A DNA stretch of 62,187 nt, from assembly GCA_003135055.1 (NCBI GenBank), contig PLDF01000434.1:1-62187 (forward strand), in the 5' to 3' direction. Positions within the stretch are counted from its first letter, which is position 1. The number at the start of each line of letters is the position of its first letter. This document shows positions 52,430-61,497 of this stretch, one piece after another. The notes under the pieces were generated by a model. That model did no database searches and was not told the DNA's origin. It saw nothing but the letters and a program-made list of their open reading frames with translations. Origin of the DNA: Bryobacterales bacterium (GTDB lineage Bacteria; Acidobacteriota; Terriglobia; Bryobacterales; Bryobacteraceae). A program made the position numbers and the translations under genes.

Positions 52430-54262
52430 TCAGCGGGGTCCAAGGTAATAGTTCCCGGGTGGTGGAGGCGGCGGCGATGGCGGCGAGGGTTCTCTGGCCG
52501 CATCATCCACGTTTGGCCGCCGCGGATTACGCGCGGTCATCGTCCAGTTACGCGCCATGGCGTTCAGGCCGGCCGACTGCTCCTCGCTATCGGCGATGCC
52601 TGCCTCGATGCGGTACAGAAGGCTCATGTAAGCCATGGCCTCGGAATAGCCGGGGTCGATTTGCAATGCGGTTTGCAACATGCTTAAGCCCTCTTCGATC
52701 CGCGCCATGTGCTGGGCGCGGACGCTTTGGCGCAAGCCTTCGTCCGGGATAATGCCCGGATCCTGCGGTTTCATGCCGGCAGCCTGTCGCGCGCCGGCGT
52801 AGGCGGGATAGGCGATCACCCAGTCGACGAATCCCGCCGTGTAGTAGGCGGTCTCATCCGTAGGGTCGGCCTGGATCTCCTTCAGCGCCCACTCGTGCGC
52901 CGGGGCGAGCTGCATGGTGTGCGTGTACAGAGCCATCATGCCTTGCGTGGCATGCTTGTTGCCTGCGTCGCGCGCCAGGACGTCGAGATACTGCCGCCGG
53001 GCGCCAGCTACGATAGCCCTGGTGTCCGCTGCGGGACCGTATTCCTGCAATTCGCACAGCAGGGAGTCTGCGAGGAACAGCTTGGCTTTCAGATTTGCCG
53101 GATCGCGCCTGACGGCCTTTTCGAATTGCACGGCCGCATCTTTGTAGTCACTGCGATGGTAGGCTGCCCCGGCCTGTCTCATAAAATTGTCGGCGCTGCC
53201 CTGTGCGTCGGCGGTGAGCGCCAGGCTGGATGCGACGACGGCGCAGAGCGCCAGCGCCGAAAGGCCGGCGGCCAGCAGCAGGCGCGCGCGCTTGAGGTTG
53301 GGGGCGGGCCGCTCGACCAGGCTTCGGATGCGTTCTTCGAGGATATCGCCATCGAATACCCCAAGCGTGTAGCCGGGATGCGGCAGCGCAGTCATTTCCG
53401 CGGCGATGCGCACGATGGACCGGGCGTAGACGGCCGCATCGATCAGCCGATGGGCAACCAGCTCATCGCACGCCATTTCGCGCGTGCGTTCGATGCCGCC
53501 GCGGATCAGCCATGCAGCCGGGTGAAAGCCGACCGGCAGTTGCAGCAGCTCATAGAGAAGATTGCTGGCGAAATCGCGCCGGGCGATGTGCGCCATTTCG
53601 TGCCCGATGGCAGCGGTAAGCATGTCCTCCGGCGCTTCGATGATCTGGGATTCCGGAAGGATGATCGCGCGTCCGGCGGTGACCGGACCGGATACCTGCG
53701 CGGAGAAGAGCAGCTTGACGCCGGTCAGGCCAAAGGCCTGCAGGCAGCGGCTGGACACGCGCCCGAGCAATTCCGGAATTGCGGCGTCTCGCGCTGCCCG
53801 GCGGATACGGACTGTTCGCATAGCTGCCCGGACCAGCCGCGCAAGACGGACGAGAACAAACAGAGCGTACGCTCCCAGCAGGATGGCCGCCCAGGTTTTC
53901 GCGAAGGAGACGGTCGCGGAGGCCGGCGCCGCCGAAAGCGCGAGTGGCGGCTGAGTTGGCAGGCGTAGCTCTGGGCCTAGCACATGAGCTAACCCGGATT
54001 TTGCGGGGGCGGGATCCGGCGACGGCAAGGAGACGGCGAATCGCGGGGAGGCCGTTGGTTCCAGCATGCGGACGCTGGCCAGGGGCAGCAGAATCGCGGC
54101 AACAAGGGCCGCTACCCAGACGACATGCCGGTGGCTGGCGGGGCCAGTGCGCATGAACCGGCAGGCCAGCGACGCCACGGCGGCGGCAATGGGAATCTGC
54201 CATAAGGAGTTGAGCAGGAAAGTAAGCAGAGAGCGGCTAATCGTGTCGCTAATCGTTTCCAT
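52430..54262 (-). CDS. BlaR1-type M56 membrane metallopeptidase with C-terminal TPRs
   Basis: The 610-residue product has four N-terminal membrane helices (about 12-35, 48-65, 122-140 and one near 330-350 after the protease loop) and the M56 zinc motif HEMAH at residues 221-225 (AAIGHEMAHIARRDFASNLL). It has the further conserved EMACDELV near residue 265. BlaR1-like proteins sense an external signal and cleave the BlaI repressor. In place of a penicillin-binding sensor, the extracytoplasmic C-terminal part (about 355-570) is a TPR array, followed by a Pro-rich tail. It lies 18 nt after blaI. The ribosome-binding site GGAGGTGG is strong. Confidence 0.9.
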   Translation of the reverse strand: METISDTISRSLLTFLLNSLWQIPIAAAVASLACRFMRTGPASHRHVVWVAALVAAILLPLASVRMLEPTASPRFAVSLPSPDPAPAKSGLAHVLGPELRLPTQPPLALSAAPASATVSFAKTWAAILLGAYALFVLVRLARLVRAAMRTVRIRRAARDAAIPELLGRVSSRCLQAFGLTGVKLLFSAQVSGPVTAGRAIILPESQIIEAPEDMLTAAIGHEMAHIARRDFASNLLYELLQLPVGFHPAAWLIRGGIERTREMACDELVAHRLIDAAVYARSIVRIAAEMTALPHPGYTLGVFDGDILEERIRSLVERPAPNLKRARLLLAAGLSALALCAVVASSLALTADAQGSADNFMRQAGAAYHRSDYKDAAVQFEKAVRRDPANLKAKLFLADSLLCELQEYGPAADTRAIVAGARRQYLDVLARDAGNKHATQGMMALYTHTMQLAPAHEWALKEIQADPTDETAYYTAGFVDWVIAYPAYAGARQAAGMKPQDPGIIPDEGLRQSVRAQHMARIEEGLSMLQTALQIDPGYSEAMAYMSLLYRIEAGIADSEEQSAGLNAMARNWTMTARNPRRPNVDDAAREPSPPSPPPPPPGNYYLGPR

Positions 54263-54280
54263 GTTATTCCACCTCCGGGG

Positions 54281-54667
54281 TTATTCCTCGTCCGGGCGCT
54301 TCAGCAGCTCTTGAATCCGCGCGAGCTTCTGTGGGGTCAGATGCCGGGTTTCCACCAGGTTTAGCACCAGGCTATCGGCCGACCCTCCAAAAAAGCGGTC
54401 GAGCATGTCGCCGACCGCCTGCCTGACGGCGTTCTGGCGGCTCAGAACGGGACGGTACAGATAGGCGCGGTCTTTCAAACGGCGTTTGACCTTGCCTTTG
54501 CGGTGCAGCACGTTGAGCATGGTCTGCACCGTGGTATAGGCAAGCTCGCGGCCTTTTATATGGGCCTGGACCGTCTGAACGTTGGCGGGCCCGGTTTCCC
54601 ACAGAACGTTCATGATCTCCAGCTCGAGGGGCGTCAGGGCGCTCTCGGAGTTTTTTCGTCTGGGCAA
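54281..54667 (-). CDS. blaI: BlaI/MecI-family transcriptional repressor
   Basis: The 128-residue product is a winged-helix repressor of the BlaI/MecI/CopY family: LTPLELEIMNVLWETGPANV (helix-turn-helix start), ELAYTTVQTMLNVLHRKGKV (recognition region), a basic wing with KRRLKDRAYLYRPVLS, and a C-terminal dimerisation helix. The start is TTG 54667, chosen because AGGAG lies 5 nt before it and the conserved fold begins there. It should bind the CTCCTA...TAGGAG operator in its own promoter and be inactivated by cleavage by the M56 protein encoded next. Confidence 0.92.
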   Translation of the reverse strand: MPRRKNSESALTPLELEIMNVLWETGPANVQTVQAHIKGRELAYTTVQTMLNVLHRKGKVKRRLKDRAYLYRPVLSRQNAVRQAVGDMLDRFFGGSADSLVLNLVETRHLTPQKLARIQELLKRPDEE

Positions 54668-54672
54668 GCTGG

Positions 54673-54690
54673 CTCCTAAACTAATAGGAG
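54673..54690. promoter_or_regulatory. Probable BlaI operator (dyad CTCCTAAACTAATAGGAG)
   Basis: The sequence CTCCTAAACTAATAGGAG is an inverted repeat with 6-nt outer arms. It overlaps the -10 box (54689-54694) of the blaI promoter and, on the minus strand, its TTTAGGAG arm is also the Shine-Dalgarno sequence of blaI. A third half-site, TTTAGGAG, lies at 54725-54732 beyond the -35 box. This is the classic self-repression geometry for BlaI proteins. Confidence 0.75.
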
Positions 54691-54717
54691 ATTATCCCAG
54701 GATCGAAATTATGTCAA
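54689..54717 (-). promoter_or_regulatory. blaI operon promoter TTGACA-17-TAATCT
   Basis: On the minus strand the -35 box TTGACA (54712-54717) and the -10 box TAATCT (54689-54694) are separated by exactly 17 nt. Transcription should start near 54682, giving a leader of about 15 nt before the TTG start of blaI. The match to a housekeeping promoter is the best in the window. Confidence 0.8.
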
Positions 54718-54745
54718 CTAAAACTTTAGGAGCCAGTGTCCGCGT

Positions 54746-57109
54746 TCATTCGCGGCGCAGAACCTTAGCGGGATCGCTTAACGCCGCGCGTACAGCCGGA
54801 CCCGTAGCCGCCAGAACCGATATTCCGAGCAGTGTGAAGCCAGCCAGCGCCAGGGTTTTCAGGTCTCCGGCAGTTACCCCGAAGAGCAGCGACCTAAGCA
54901 GTCGCGTGAGCCAGACCGCAGCCGCCATGCCGATGGCTAGCCCAACCGCCGACGGCAACAATATGCCCCGGTAGACCAGCCCGGCTATGTCTCCGAAATC
55001 CGCTCCCAAAGCCATACGAATCCCGATCTCCCGGCTTCGCTGCGTAGCCATGTAAGCCGATACGCCATAAATGCCGACGGCCGCGAGCAAGAGAGCGAGG
55101 CCGGCGAAAACGCCCAGGAGCCACATGGCGCGCTTGGGTCCATCGGACAGGTAAGCCGTGCGTTCCTCGAGAGTCTGGGGGGTGTCCAACGGAAGGGCGG
55201 GATCTTCCAGGTACACTGCGTGCCGCACCGCCTTAGCGAAGGCCGCCGGATCGCCTTCGGTTCGCACCAGCAGGTGCTCCATCCGCAATGCGTTCTGTTT
55301 CTCGGGAAGGTAGATGTGTTCGGCCTGGCAGTCCTCTACGGAGTTCACGCAAACGTTGCCAACGACGCCGACAATCTCGGCCGGCATATCCTCGCCGCCA
55401 TCGATGTTGAACTTGAATTCGGGGATGACGATTCGCCGGCCAATAGCCTTCCCTGCAAAGTAACGGCTCACGATGGACTCACTCACGACGATGACGCGAG
55501 TGGAACCGTCACGATCTCCGGGAGTGAAGAGTCTCCCACTCAGTTGCGGAATTCCCATCGCTCGAAAATAGTCGTCACTGATCACGTCGAGCGACGCAAG
55601 GTGTTCGTGCCGGCGTTCGGGCTGGCCTTCCGGATGAACATCCATCGATATGGATACGCCGAACATCGGCAGGCTGCTGGCCGTGGCGACCGCGCGGACG
55701 CCAGGCAGAGCCGACACGCGTTCCCGAATGCGCGCATAGAGAGTGGCGCCGGCAGTGCGTCCGCCATCGGGTGAAGCAGGCAGCGCCAGGAAATTCGTCA
55801 AAACGTTTTGCGGATTGTAGCCGAGATCGGTCGCGCGTATGGCGGCGAACGTTCGGATTAACAGCCCCGCGCCCATCGTCAGAACAAAGGCGAGAGCTAC
55901 TTCGCCTGCGATCAGTATTCCCCGCGACCTTGAAGCAACCCGCGAATGCATTCCAGCCACCCGAGCCGGCCGTGAGGATCGAAGGGCCGGAAGCACGCCA
56001 AATAGCAGCGCTGCGATCGCTCCCAGAGTCAAAGCGCACAGCAGCACGCGGACGTCGACGTTTAACTCGTCGGCGCGTGGCAAGGTGTTCGTCAGCGGCT
56101 TGAGCGCCCGCAAGGCTCCATAGGCGACCGCCACTGCCGCGAGACTGGCGGCGCAGGAAATTGTGAGCGCCTCCGCCAGCACAAACCGGACGATGTGACC
56201 ACGGCTGGCGCCGAGCGCTATCCGGATATCGATTTCATGCTGCCGCGCCGTGGAACGCGCCAGCAGAAGGTTGGCCACGTTCACACAGGCGATCAGCAGG
56301 ACGAAAGACACCGCACCCAGCAGCAGCAGCAGCAATGGACGCTGCGGGCCTGTCACGCGCTCCAACACCGGCGTCGCCAATAGCTTGAGCGTCTTCCAAT
56401 CCGGGCTCTCGCGGGAGAGTCTACTGGTAATTACGTTTAGCTCTAACTGCGCGGCTTCGAGAGAGACACACGGTTTAAGACGCCCGGTCACATTCAGCCC
56501 ATGCGGGTTGTCGGCAACTACGTACGGCGTGTAGATGGACGCGCCGGTTGTGCCGATGGGCGTAAAACCCGGAGGCATGACGCCTACGATAAGCCATGGC
56601 TCGGTGTCCAGCGTGAGAGTCTTACCAATAATCTTCGGATCGGCGCCGAACCTTCGCTGCCAATATCCATGGTCGAGCACAACCACTCGATTGCGGCCAT
56701 GCCGATCTTCGTCCGGCAGGAACGTCCGTCCCAGCATTGCCTGGGCTCGCTGTAACTCGAACCAGTTTGCCGTCGTACACGGTCCGATAAGCTGTTCCGG
56801 CTCACCCGAGCCCGTCAGATTCATCCGGCAGTACTGGTTCGCCGCCAACGGCGCGAAGGAATGAAGTTGTTCTTGAAGCCGCTGATAAATCCCCGGCGCC
56901 AGGAAGGTGCAACCTCCGCGGCCGGCGTCGCAGATCTGCACAAGGCGATCGGTCCGATAACCTGGCAACGGGCGTAGAAGCACGGAATTTACCACCGAGA
57001 ACATCGTGGTGTTGGCGCCAATCCCGAGCGTAAGCGTGACAACAGCGGCTACTGAGAACGCCGGACTACGCCGCAACCCGCGGACGGCAACGATTAAGCC
57101 GGAGATCAT
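54746..57109 (-). CDS. ABC transporter permease, ADOP type (MacB/FtsX-like)
   Basis: The start was set at ATG 57109 (MISGLIVAVRGLRRSPAFSV); the frame extends 20 codons further without support. The 787-residue product has the ADOP N-terminus, a MacB-like periplasmic domain, and two FtsX membrane modules (about 260-410 with LLLLLLGAVSFVLLIACVNV, and about 665-787 with EIGIRMALGADFGDIAGLVY). No ATPase gene is adjacent. It lies upstream of blaI on the same strand but is separated by the blaI promoter, so it is an independent unit or a partly readthrough-linked one. Confidence 0.9.
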   Translation of the reverse strand: MISGLIVAVRGLRRSPAFSVAAVVTLTLGIGANTTMFSVVNSVLLRPLPGYRTDRLVQICDAGRGGCTFLAPGIYQRLQEQLHSFAPLAANQYCRMNLTGSGEPEQLIGPCTTANWFELQRAQAMLGRTFLPDEDRHGRNRVVVLDHGYWQRRFGADPKIIGKTLTLDTEPWLIVGVMPPGFTPIGTTGASIYTPYVVADNPHGLNVTGRLKPCVSLEAAQLELNVITSRLSRESPDWKTLKLLATPVLERVTGPQRPLLLLLLGAVSFVLLIACVNVANLLLARSTARQHEIDIRIALGASRGHIVRFVLAEALTISCAASLAAVAVAYGALRALKPLTNTLPRADELNVDVRVLLCALTLGAIAALLFGVLPALRSSRPARVAGMHSRVASRSRGILIAGEVALAFVLTMGAGLLIRTFAAIRATDLGYNPQNVLTNFLALPASPDGGRTAGATLYARIRERVSALPGVRAVATASSLPMFGVSISMDVHPEGQPERRHEHLASLDVISDDYFRAMGIPQLSGRLFTPGDRDGSTRVIVVSESIVSRYFAGKAIGRRIVIPEFKFNIDGGEDMPAEIVGVVGNVCVNSVEDCQAEHIYLPEKQNALRMEHLLVRTEGDPAAFAKAVRHAVYLEDPALPLDTPQTLEERTAYLSDGPKRAMWLLGVFAGLALLLAAVGIYGVSAYMATQRSREIGIRMALGADFGDIAGLVYRGILLPSAVGLAIGMAAAVWLTRLLRSLLFGVTAGDLKTLALAGFTLLGISVLAATGPAVRAALSDPAKVLRRE

Positions 57110-57647
57110 GGGATTGTCCGATTGTCCGCCTCGTGCCTGCAATTCTACGCCCTTACGCCTATATGCCATCAGGTTCGAGAGGGGTGCTTATTAACCGTTC
57201 GGGGATTTCGGGGCTCAGCCGCACTTGGCAGCGAAAGCGCCTGCCCCACAAAAACGCAAGCCCTTTGTGCGCCAAAGTGGGATAGACGCTTTCGCCTGTC
57301 AACGCGGCGAGGCCCATCGACGGATCGAAATCGACCCTCCGGACTTCACCGCGGAGCATCCGGCCGATCCCTGGGAAATCTCCGATTACGCCCTCGACCA
57401 TTCCAGCGCGTCGCGTTCACGCCCGGTATCGAGAGCCATATCGCGATATGCCATGCCGAGGCACTCGTCCCGGCGGCGCTTTTCCCGGTCGCGAAGCCAT
57501 TGGGCGATGCGCCGGATATCCTCCCACGGCAAGCGTTCGATTGCTTCCTCGATTTCTTCCAGCGCGTTCCTGCCCGGAGTTTACCATCGTGAATTTTCAC
57601 TCCCAAAGCCTGTGCCAGCCCTTCACACCTGTAGCCCCCTCCACTCG
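57110..57647. other. Intergenic stretch with an antitoxin-like remnant
   Basis: This region between the ADOP permease and bamA has no intact gene. A minus-strand remnant is described separately at 57386-57587. At 57211-57254 the sequence GGGGCTCAGCCGCACTTGGC followed by a GCGCCTGCCCCAC run has the same flavour as the GTGGGGCAG-type repeats found elsewhere. A long plus-strand frame that runs into bamA is only an upstream extension of that gene. Confidence 0.4.
57386..57587 (-). pseudogene. Frameshifted antitoxin-like small gene
   Basis: On the minus strand, one frame reads ALEEIEEAIERLPWEDIRRI and then AQWLRDREKRRRDECLGMAY, ending RDALEWSRA and a stop at 57386. This pattern (an IExAIExLP helix, then a xxWLxxR helix) is typical of small type II antitoxins. 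The only start codon nearby, ATG 57587, reads MVNSGQER in a neighbouring frame, so a one-base shift near 57563 separates start and body. No downstream toxin was recognised. Confidence 0.4.
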
Positions 57648-57676
57648 TTGTTAGGGAGGCCAACATCCGCTAGAAT
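57648..57676 (+). promoter_or_regulatory. bamA promoter TTGTTA-17-TAGAAT
   Basis: A -35 box TTGTTA (57648-57653) and a -10 box TAGAAT (57671-57676) are separated by 17 nt. The bamA ATG lies about 98 nt downstream, giving a leader of about 90 nt. Confidence 0.6.
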
Positions 57677-57773
57677 AATGGCTTACAACCTTGGAGATCT
57701 AGCTGCACAAAGCGAAACTGTGTCCCGTGAGCCAAAGTCTTTCCAGCAGTGCAGAGTCGGAGGCATCTTTAGC

Positions 57774-60728
57774 ATGAGCCGATTCCGGCGATTCCGTCTG
57801 GCAGCAGTACCGGCCTGTTTTTTTGTGGCGTCGATATCGCTGCTGGCCCAAAGCCAGCAACCGCCGCAACAACAACCGCCGCCACCGCCAACCCAGCCGG
57901 CCCAACAGCCAAAGCCGCCTGCGCAACCGCAGCCGGGAAATCCATTCGAAACCGCGCCGCAGGTCCAGCAAGGGCAGCCGCAACTGGAGACGCCCAAGGC
58001 CGCACCCACCCCGGTGCTCCGCCCAGGGCAACTGGTCGTCGATTCAGTCGATATCCGCGGCCTGCGCCGCGTACCCCAGGATACGCTCAAGGCCACCATG
58101 GTGACCAAACCGGGCGACATCTACGATGAGGAGATCCTGCGCCGCGACTACATGGCGCTGTGGAACACCAACCGCTTCGACGACATCACGGAGGAAGCGG
58201 AGCCGGGCGAGCGGCCCAATTCCGTGAAGATCACTTTCGTGGTGACGGAACGGCGCGTCATCCGCACCATTCACTATCAGGGAATCCATACCGTCACCGA
58301 ATCGGAAATTCTCGACCGCTTCAAGGAACGCAAGGTCGGCCTGGTGGTGGAATCGCAGTACGACGCCAACAAGATCCAGCACGCGGCCAATGTGCTGAAG
58401 GAATTCCTCTCGGAACGCGGCCGCCAATATGCCACCGTAGATCCGCAGATCGAACAGATTCCGCCATCTTCGCTGGCCCTCACCTTCAATGTGAATGAAG
58501 GCCCGAAAGTGAAGGTGGGGACGATCGTGATTACCGGCAACCACGCCTACAGTCAAAAGTGGGTGGTCGATGCGATGAAGAACCTGCACCCGTACGGCAT
58601 TCCGCATTCGATCGTGGCGGAGAACCTGTTCGCCAAGACCTACGACGCCGCCAAATTGGAAGAAGACGGCGAGCGCATCCGCCAGGCATATTCGGATCAC
58701 GGCTACTTTAAGATGAAGGCGCTTGAGCCGACGGTGACCATCATCCCGCGCGGCGGCAAGGGCTGGCGGCTGCCCCTCGTCAAGATGGAATTGCCGGGCA
58801 TTTATGCCGATATCGTGCAGCCGGTGGACGAAGAGCGTCTCTATCACCTGCACACCATGAAGTTCGAGGGCGTAAAGCTCTTCCGGACTCCGGAAGCGCT
58901 GATGCGGCCCCTGTTCGGCATGGGCCCCGGCGACGTGTTTCAGACCGATAAGCTGCGCAAGGGCATTGAGAACATGCGCAACCTCTACGGGAAGTTCGGA
59001 TACATCGATTTCGTGCCCGAGCCCGATTTCAACTTCATTCCCAACACCGACCAGGTGGACCTGACCATTACCGCCGACGAAGGCAAGCAATTCTTCGTGC
59101 GCCGCATCGATTTTTCGGGCAACTCCACCACGCGCGATAAGGTCATCCGCCGCGAGATCATGCTCGATGAAGGCGACATGTTCAACAGCAGCTTGTGGGA
59201 CCTGAGCATTCTACGGTTGAACCAGTTGGGATACTTTGAAGTGCTGAAGAAGGACGAAGCGGCGGACATCCATAAGAATATCGGCTCGAATACGGTGGAT
59301 ATCACGCTTAAGGTGAAGGAGCGCGGCAAGAACTCCATCGGGCTGAACGGCGGCGTTTCCGGCATCGCCGGCAGCTTCGTCGGCTTCAACTACTCCACCA
59401 ACAACTTCCTGGGATTGGGCGAGACGCTCTCGCTCAACTCGCAGCTCGGCACCATCATGCGGAGCGCGAGCCTGAGCTTCACCGAGCCCTACCTGCTCGA
59501 TAAGCCGATTCAGACGGGTTTCACCGTTTACCTGAACCGGTACGATTTCAACCAGGCGCGGCAAGCGTCGATTTTCGCCGGCCAGAATCTGGCCGCGCTC
59601 TACAACTCGCTGGGATCGCAAAACCTGCTGAATTACGTTCAGAACAGCCACGGCTTTAAGTTATTCGCCAGCTATCAGCTCCGCCGCAGCTTCTGGCGCA
59701 CCGGCATTACCTATGGATACGACATTTCGAACATCGTCACGCAAACCACCGCCGCCGCCACTTACTTCCAGTACCTCGATTTCAGCGGCGTCTATGGGCC
59801 GAACTCGCTCCAGGGAATCAAGACCAGCTCCATCACGCCATCGCTTACCTTCAACACTGTAAATCATCCTATCAACCCTTCGACCGGCAAGAGCATCTAC
59901 TTCTCGCTGGGGTTCGCGGGCAGCGTGCTGGGCGGCAATGTAAACACCATCACTCCCGCGGTGGATCTCAAGTACTTCCACCCTTCGCCCATCCGCAGGT
60001 CGCAAATCCTGGCGTTTCATTTGCTGACCAGCATAATCACTTCCTATGGGGGCAAGGAGGTTCCGCCGTTTTCACGTTCGTTCATGGGTGGAGAAAACGA
60101 CGTTCGCGGATTCGATTTTTATAGCATCACGCCGATTGCGTATATCGCGTCGAGCGCCAGCATCAACGTGCTGAACTCGGATGGCAGCGCGCGCACGCAG
60201 AAAACCGTCAGTGGCGGAAGCATAACGGCCGAGCCTGTAACGATGCAGATTCCGACTTACCAGATCATCACGCCGGGCGGGGACTGGCACTCGGTATTCA
60301 ACTTCGAGTACCGCATTCCCATTGTGGGGCCGATTACGCTGGCGCCATTTTTCGACGCGGGGCTCAACCGGATTCTTAGACCGGACCAACTTACCATGGA
60401 CCCCGCACGAGTGGCGGACCTCAATCTGCAATTCCCGCAGGCCGGTTTCAGCGGCAAAGTGCAGATTGCCCCGGGCACGCAGAAACCGGTGGCGTCCACG
60501 GGACTCGAAATACAGGTGATTCTCCCCGTGGTGAATGCGCCTTTCCGCGTATATTTCGCTTATAATCCTTCTACCATCCGGGAGAATTTGCAGCCGCCGA
60601 TCGTCGCCGACCGCGCTGCTTTCCCGAACCAAGCGACGTTCAACAACGCTGTGGCCAGCTTCGGCCAGATTTTTCCGTTCGACGATCGGCGGACCTATTT
60701 CCATTTTACGGTCGGCAGGACTTTCTAA
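57774..60728 (+). CDS. bamA: Outer membrane protein assembly factor BamA
   Basis: BamA inserts beta-barrel proteins into the outer membrane. The start was set at ATG 57774, preceded by GGAGG about 10 nt upstream; the frame continues far upstream without support. The 984-residue product has a signal peptide (about 1-27, ending LLAQ), a long Pro/Gln-rich linker (28-85), POTRA repeats (about 90-465, e.g. LVVDSVDIRGLRRVPQDTLK and VKVGTIVITGNHAYSQKWVV), and a C-terminal 16-strand barrel that includes FMGGENDVRGFDFYSITP (lid-lock VRGF motif) and ends in Phe. The Pro/Gln linker before the first POTRA is unusual. Two skp genes follow. Confidence 0.93.
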   Translation: MSRFRRFRLAAVPACFFVASISLLAQSQQPPQQQPPPPPTQPAQQPKPPAQPQPGNPFETAPQVQQGQPQLETPKAAPTPVLRPGQLVVDSVDIRGLRRVPQDTLKATMVTKPGDIYDEEILRRDYMALWNTNRFDDITEEAEPGERPNSVKITFVVTERRVIRTIHYQGIHTVTESEILDRFKERKVGLVVESQYDANKIQHAANVLKEFLSERGRQYATVDPQIEQIPPSSLALTFNVNEGPKVKVGTIVITGNHAYSQKWVVDAMKNLHPYGIPHSIVAENLFAKTYDAAKLEEDGERIRQAYSDHGYFKMKALEPTVTIIPRGGKGWRLPLVKMELPGIYADIVQPVDEERLYHLHTMKFEGVKLFRTPEALMRPLFGMGPGDVFQTDKLRKGIENMRNLYGKFGYIDFVPEPDFNFIPNTDQVDLTITADEGKQFFVRRIDFSGNSTTRDKVIRREIMLDEGDMFNSSLWDLSILRLNQLGYFEVLKKDEAADIHKNIGSNTVDITLKVKERGKNSIGLNGGVSGIAGSFVGFNYSTNNFLGLGETLSLNSQLGTIMRSASLSFTEPYLLDKPIQTGFTVYLNRYDFNQARQASIFAGQNLAALYNSLGSQNLLNYVQNSHGFKLFASYQLRRSFWRTGITYGYDISNIVTQTTAAATYFQYLDFSGVYGPNSLQGIKTSSITPSLTFNTVNHPINPSTGKSIYFSLGFAGSVLGGNVNTITPAVDLKYFHPSPIRRSQILAFHLLTSIITSYGGKEVPPFSRSFMGGENDVRGFDFYSITPIAYIASSASINVLNSDGSARTQKTVSGGSITAEPVTMQIPTYQIITPGGDWHSVFNFEYRIPIVGPITLAPFFDAGLNRILRPDQLTMDPARVADLNLQFPQAGFSGKVQIAPGTQKPVASTGLEIQVILPVVNAPFRVYFAYNPSTIRENLQPPIVADRAAFPNQATFNNAVASFGQIFPFDDRRTYFHFTVGRTF

Positions 60729-60771
60729 ACGCGGCCTAGTCATCATAGAATTCACCATGCGGGAGGTTCGC

Positions 60772-61440
60772 TTGAAAAAGATATTCGTAGCAGGAGCGCT
60801 GGCCGTGGGATGGGCTGCCATGGCGCACGGCCAGACGGCTTCGGCGAGCGGCGCCGCCGTGCGTCAAACGCCCGCGGTTCCCGCATCGCCCACGGGGAAC
60901 ATCGTCGCGCTTCCGAGCAAGATTGCAGTGATCTCACTCCAGCCGGCGATCATGGGGACCAAGGAAGGCACGGCCGCGGGAGCGGCCCTCCAGGCGAAGT
61001 ACGCACCCAAGCAGGCCGACTTCGAGAAGCGGAAAGCCGACCTCGCGGCGCTGCAGGACCAATTGAACAAGGGCGGGGCGGCTCTCGATCAGGATGCCAG
61101 GGCCAAACTTGTGCGCGAAATCGATTCCAGAACCAAAGCTCTCCAGCGCGACGCGAAAGATGCCAGCGACGATTCCCAGCAGGACATGAATTCGGTGTAC
61201 AACCAGCTTGGCGACAAGATGCTGCAGATCATCGAGCAGTACGCCTATCAGAATGGATATGCGGTAGTGCTGGACGTGAGCGCCCAGCAGACGCCGGTTA
61301 TTTGGGCGGCCGGGTCGGCGAACATCACCGCCGATATCGTGAAGCTTTACGATCTGGCGCATCCGGGCGGCGCGCTGGCGCCTCCTCCCAAGGCTCCGCC
61401 GAAGCAGCCGGCGGCCCCGGCGCCGGTCAAAAAGCAGTAG
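60772..61440 (+). CDS. skp: Skp/OmpH-family periplasmic chaperone (first copy)
   Basis: Skp carries unfolded outer-membrane proteins to the Bam complex. The start is TTG 60772, chosen because GGGAGG lies 5 nt upstream; ATG 60757 is in frame but lacks a site. The 222-residue product has a signal peptide (MKKIFVAGALAVGWAAMAHG) and an Ala/Pro-rich stretch, then the Skp pattern: KIAVISLQPAIMGTKEGTAA, a long coiled coil (about 75-150: KYAPKQADFEKRKADLAALQ), and the closing AVVLDVSAQQTPVIW region. A Pro/Lys tail ends the protein. It is 43 nt after bamA and 57 nt before a second copy. Confidence 0.88.
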   Translation: MKKIFVAGALAVGWAAMAHGQTASASGAAVRQTPAVPASPTGNIVALPSKIAVISLQPAIMGTKEGTAAGAALQAKYAPKQADFEKRKADLAALQDQLNKGGAALDQDARAKLVREIDSRTKALQRDAKDASDDSQQDMNSVYNQLGDKMLQIIEQYAYQNGYAVVLDVSAQQTPVIWAAGSANITADIVKLYDLAHPGGALAPPPKAPPKQPAAPAPVKKQ

Positions 61441-61462
61441 GCTGAAGGGGCTGGCGGCCAGC

Positions 61463-61468
61463 TATAAT
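61463..61468 (+). promoter_or_regulatory. TATAAT box before the second skp gene
   Basis: TATAAT at 61463-61468 is a perfect -10 box. It lies between the two skp genes, just after the dyad CTGGCGGCCAG, with start of transcription expected near 61475 and an AGGAG site at 61486. No good -35 box is visible, so activity is uncertain. Confidence 0.4.
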
Positions 61469-61497
61469 AGACTTTCACCATTTATAGGAGTTTTCGC

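Noticed and set aside
52709..53968. 419-codon plus-strand frame opposite the M56 gene
   Set aside because: The minus-strand M56 protein has HEMAH and membrane helices; the plus-strand product is a shadow.
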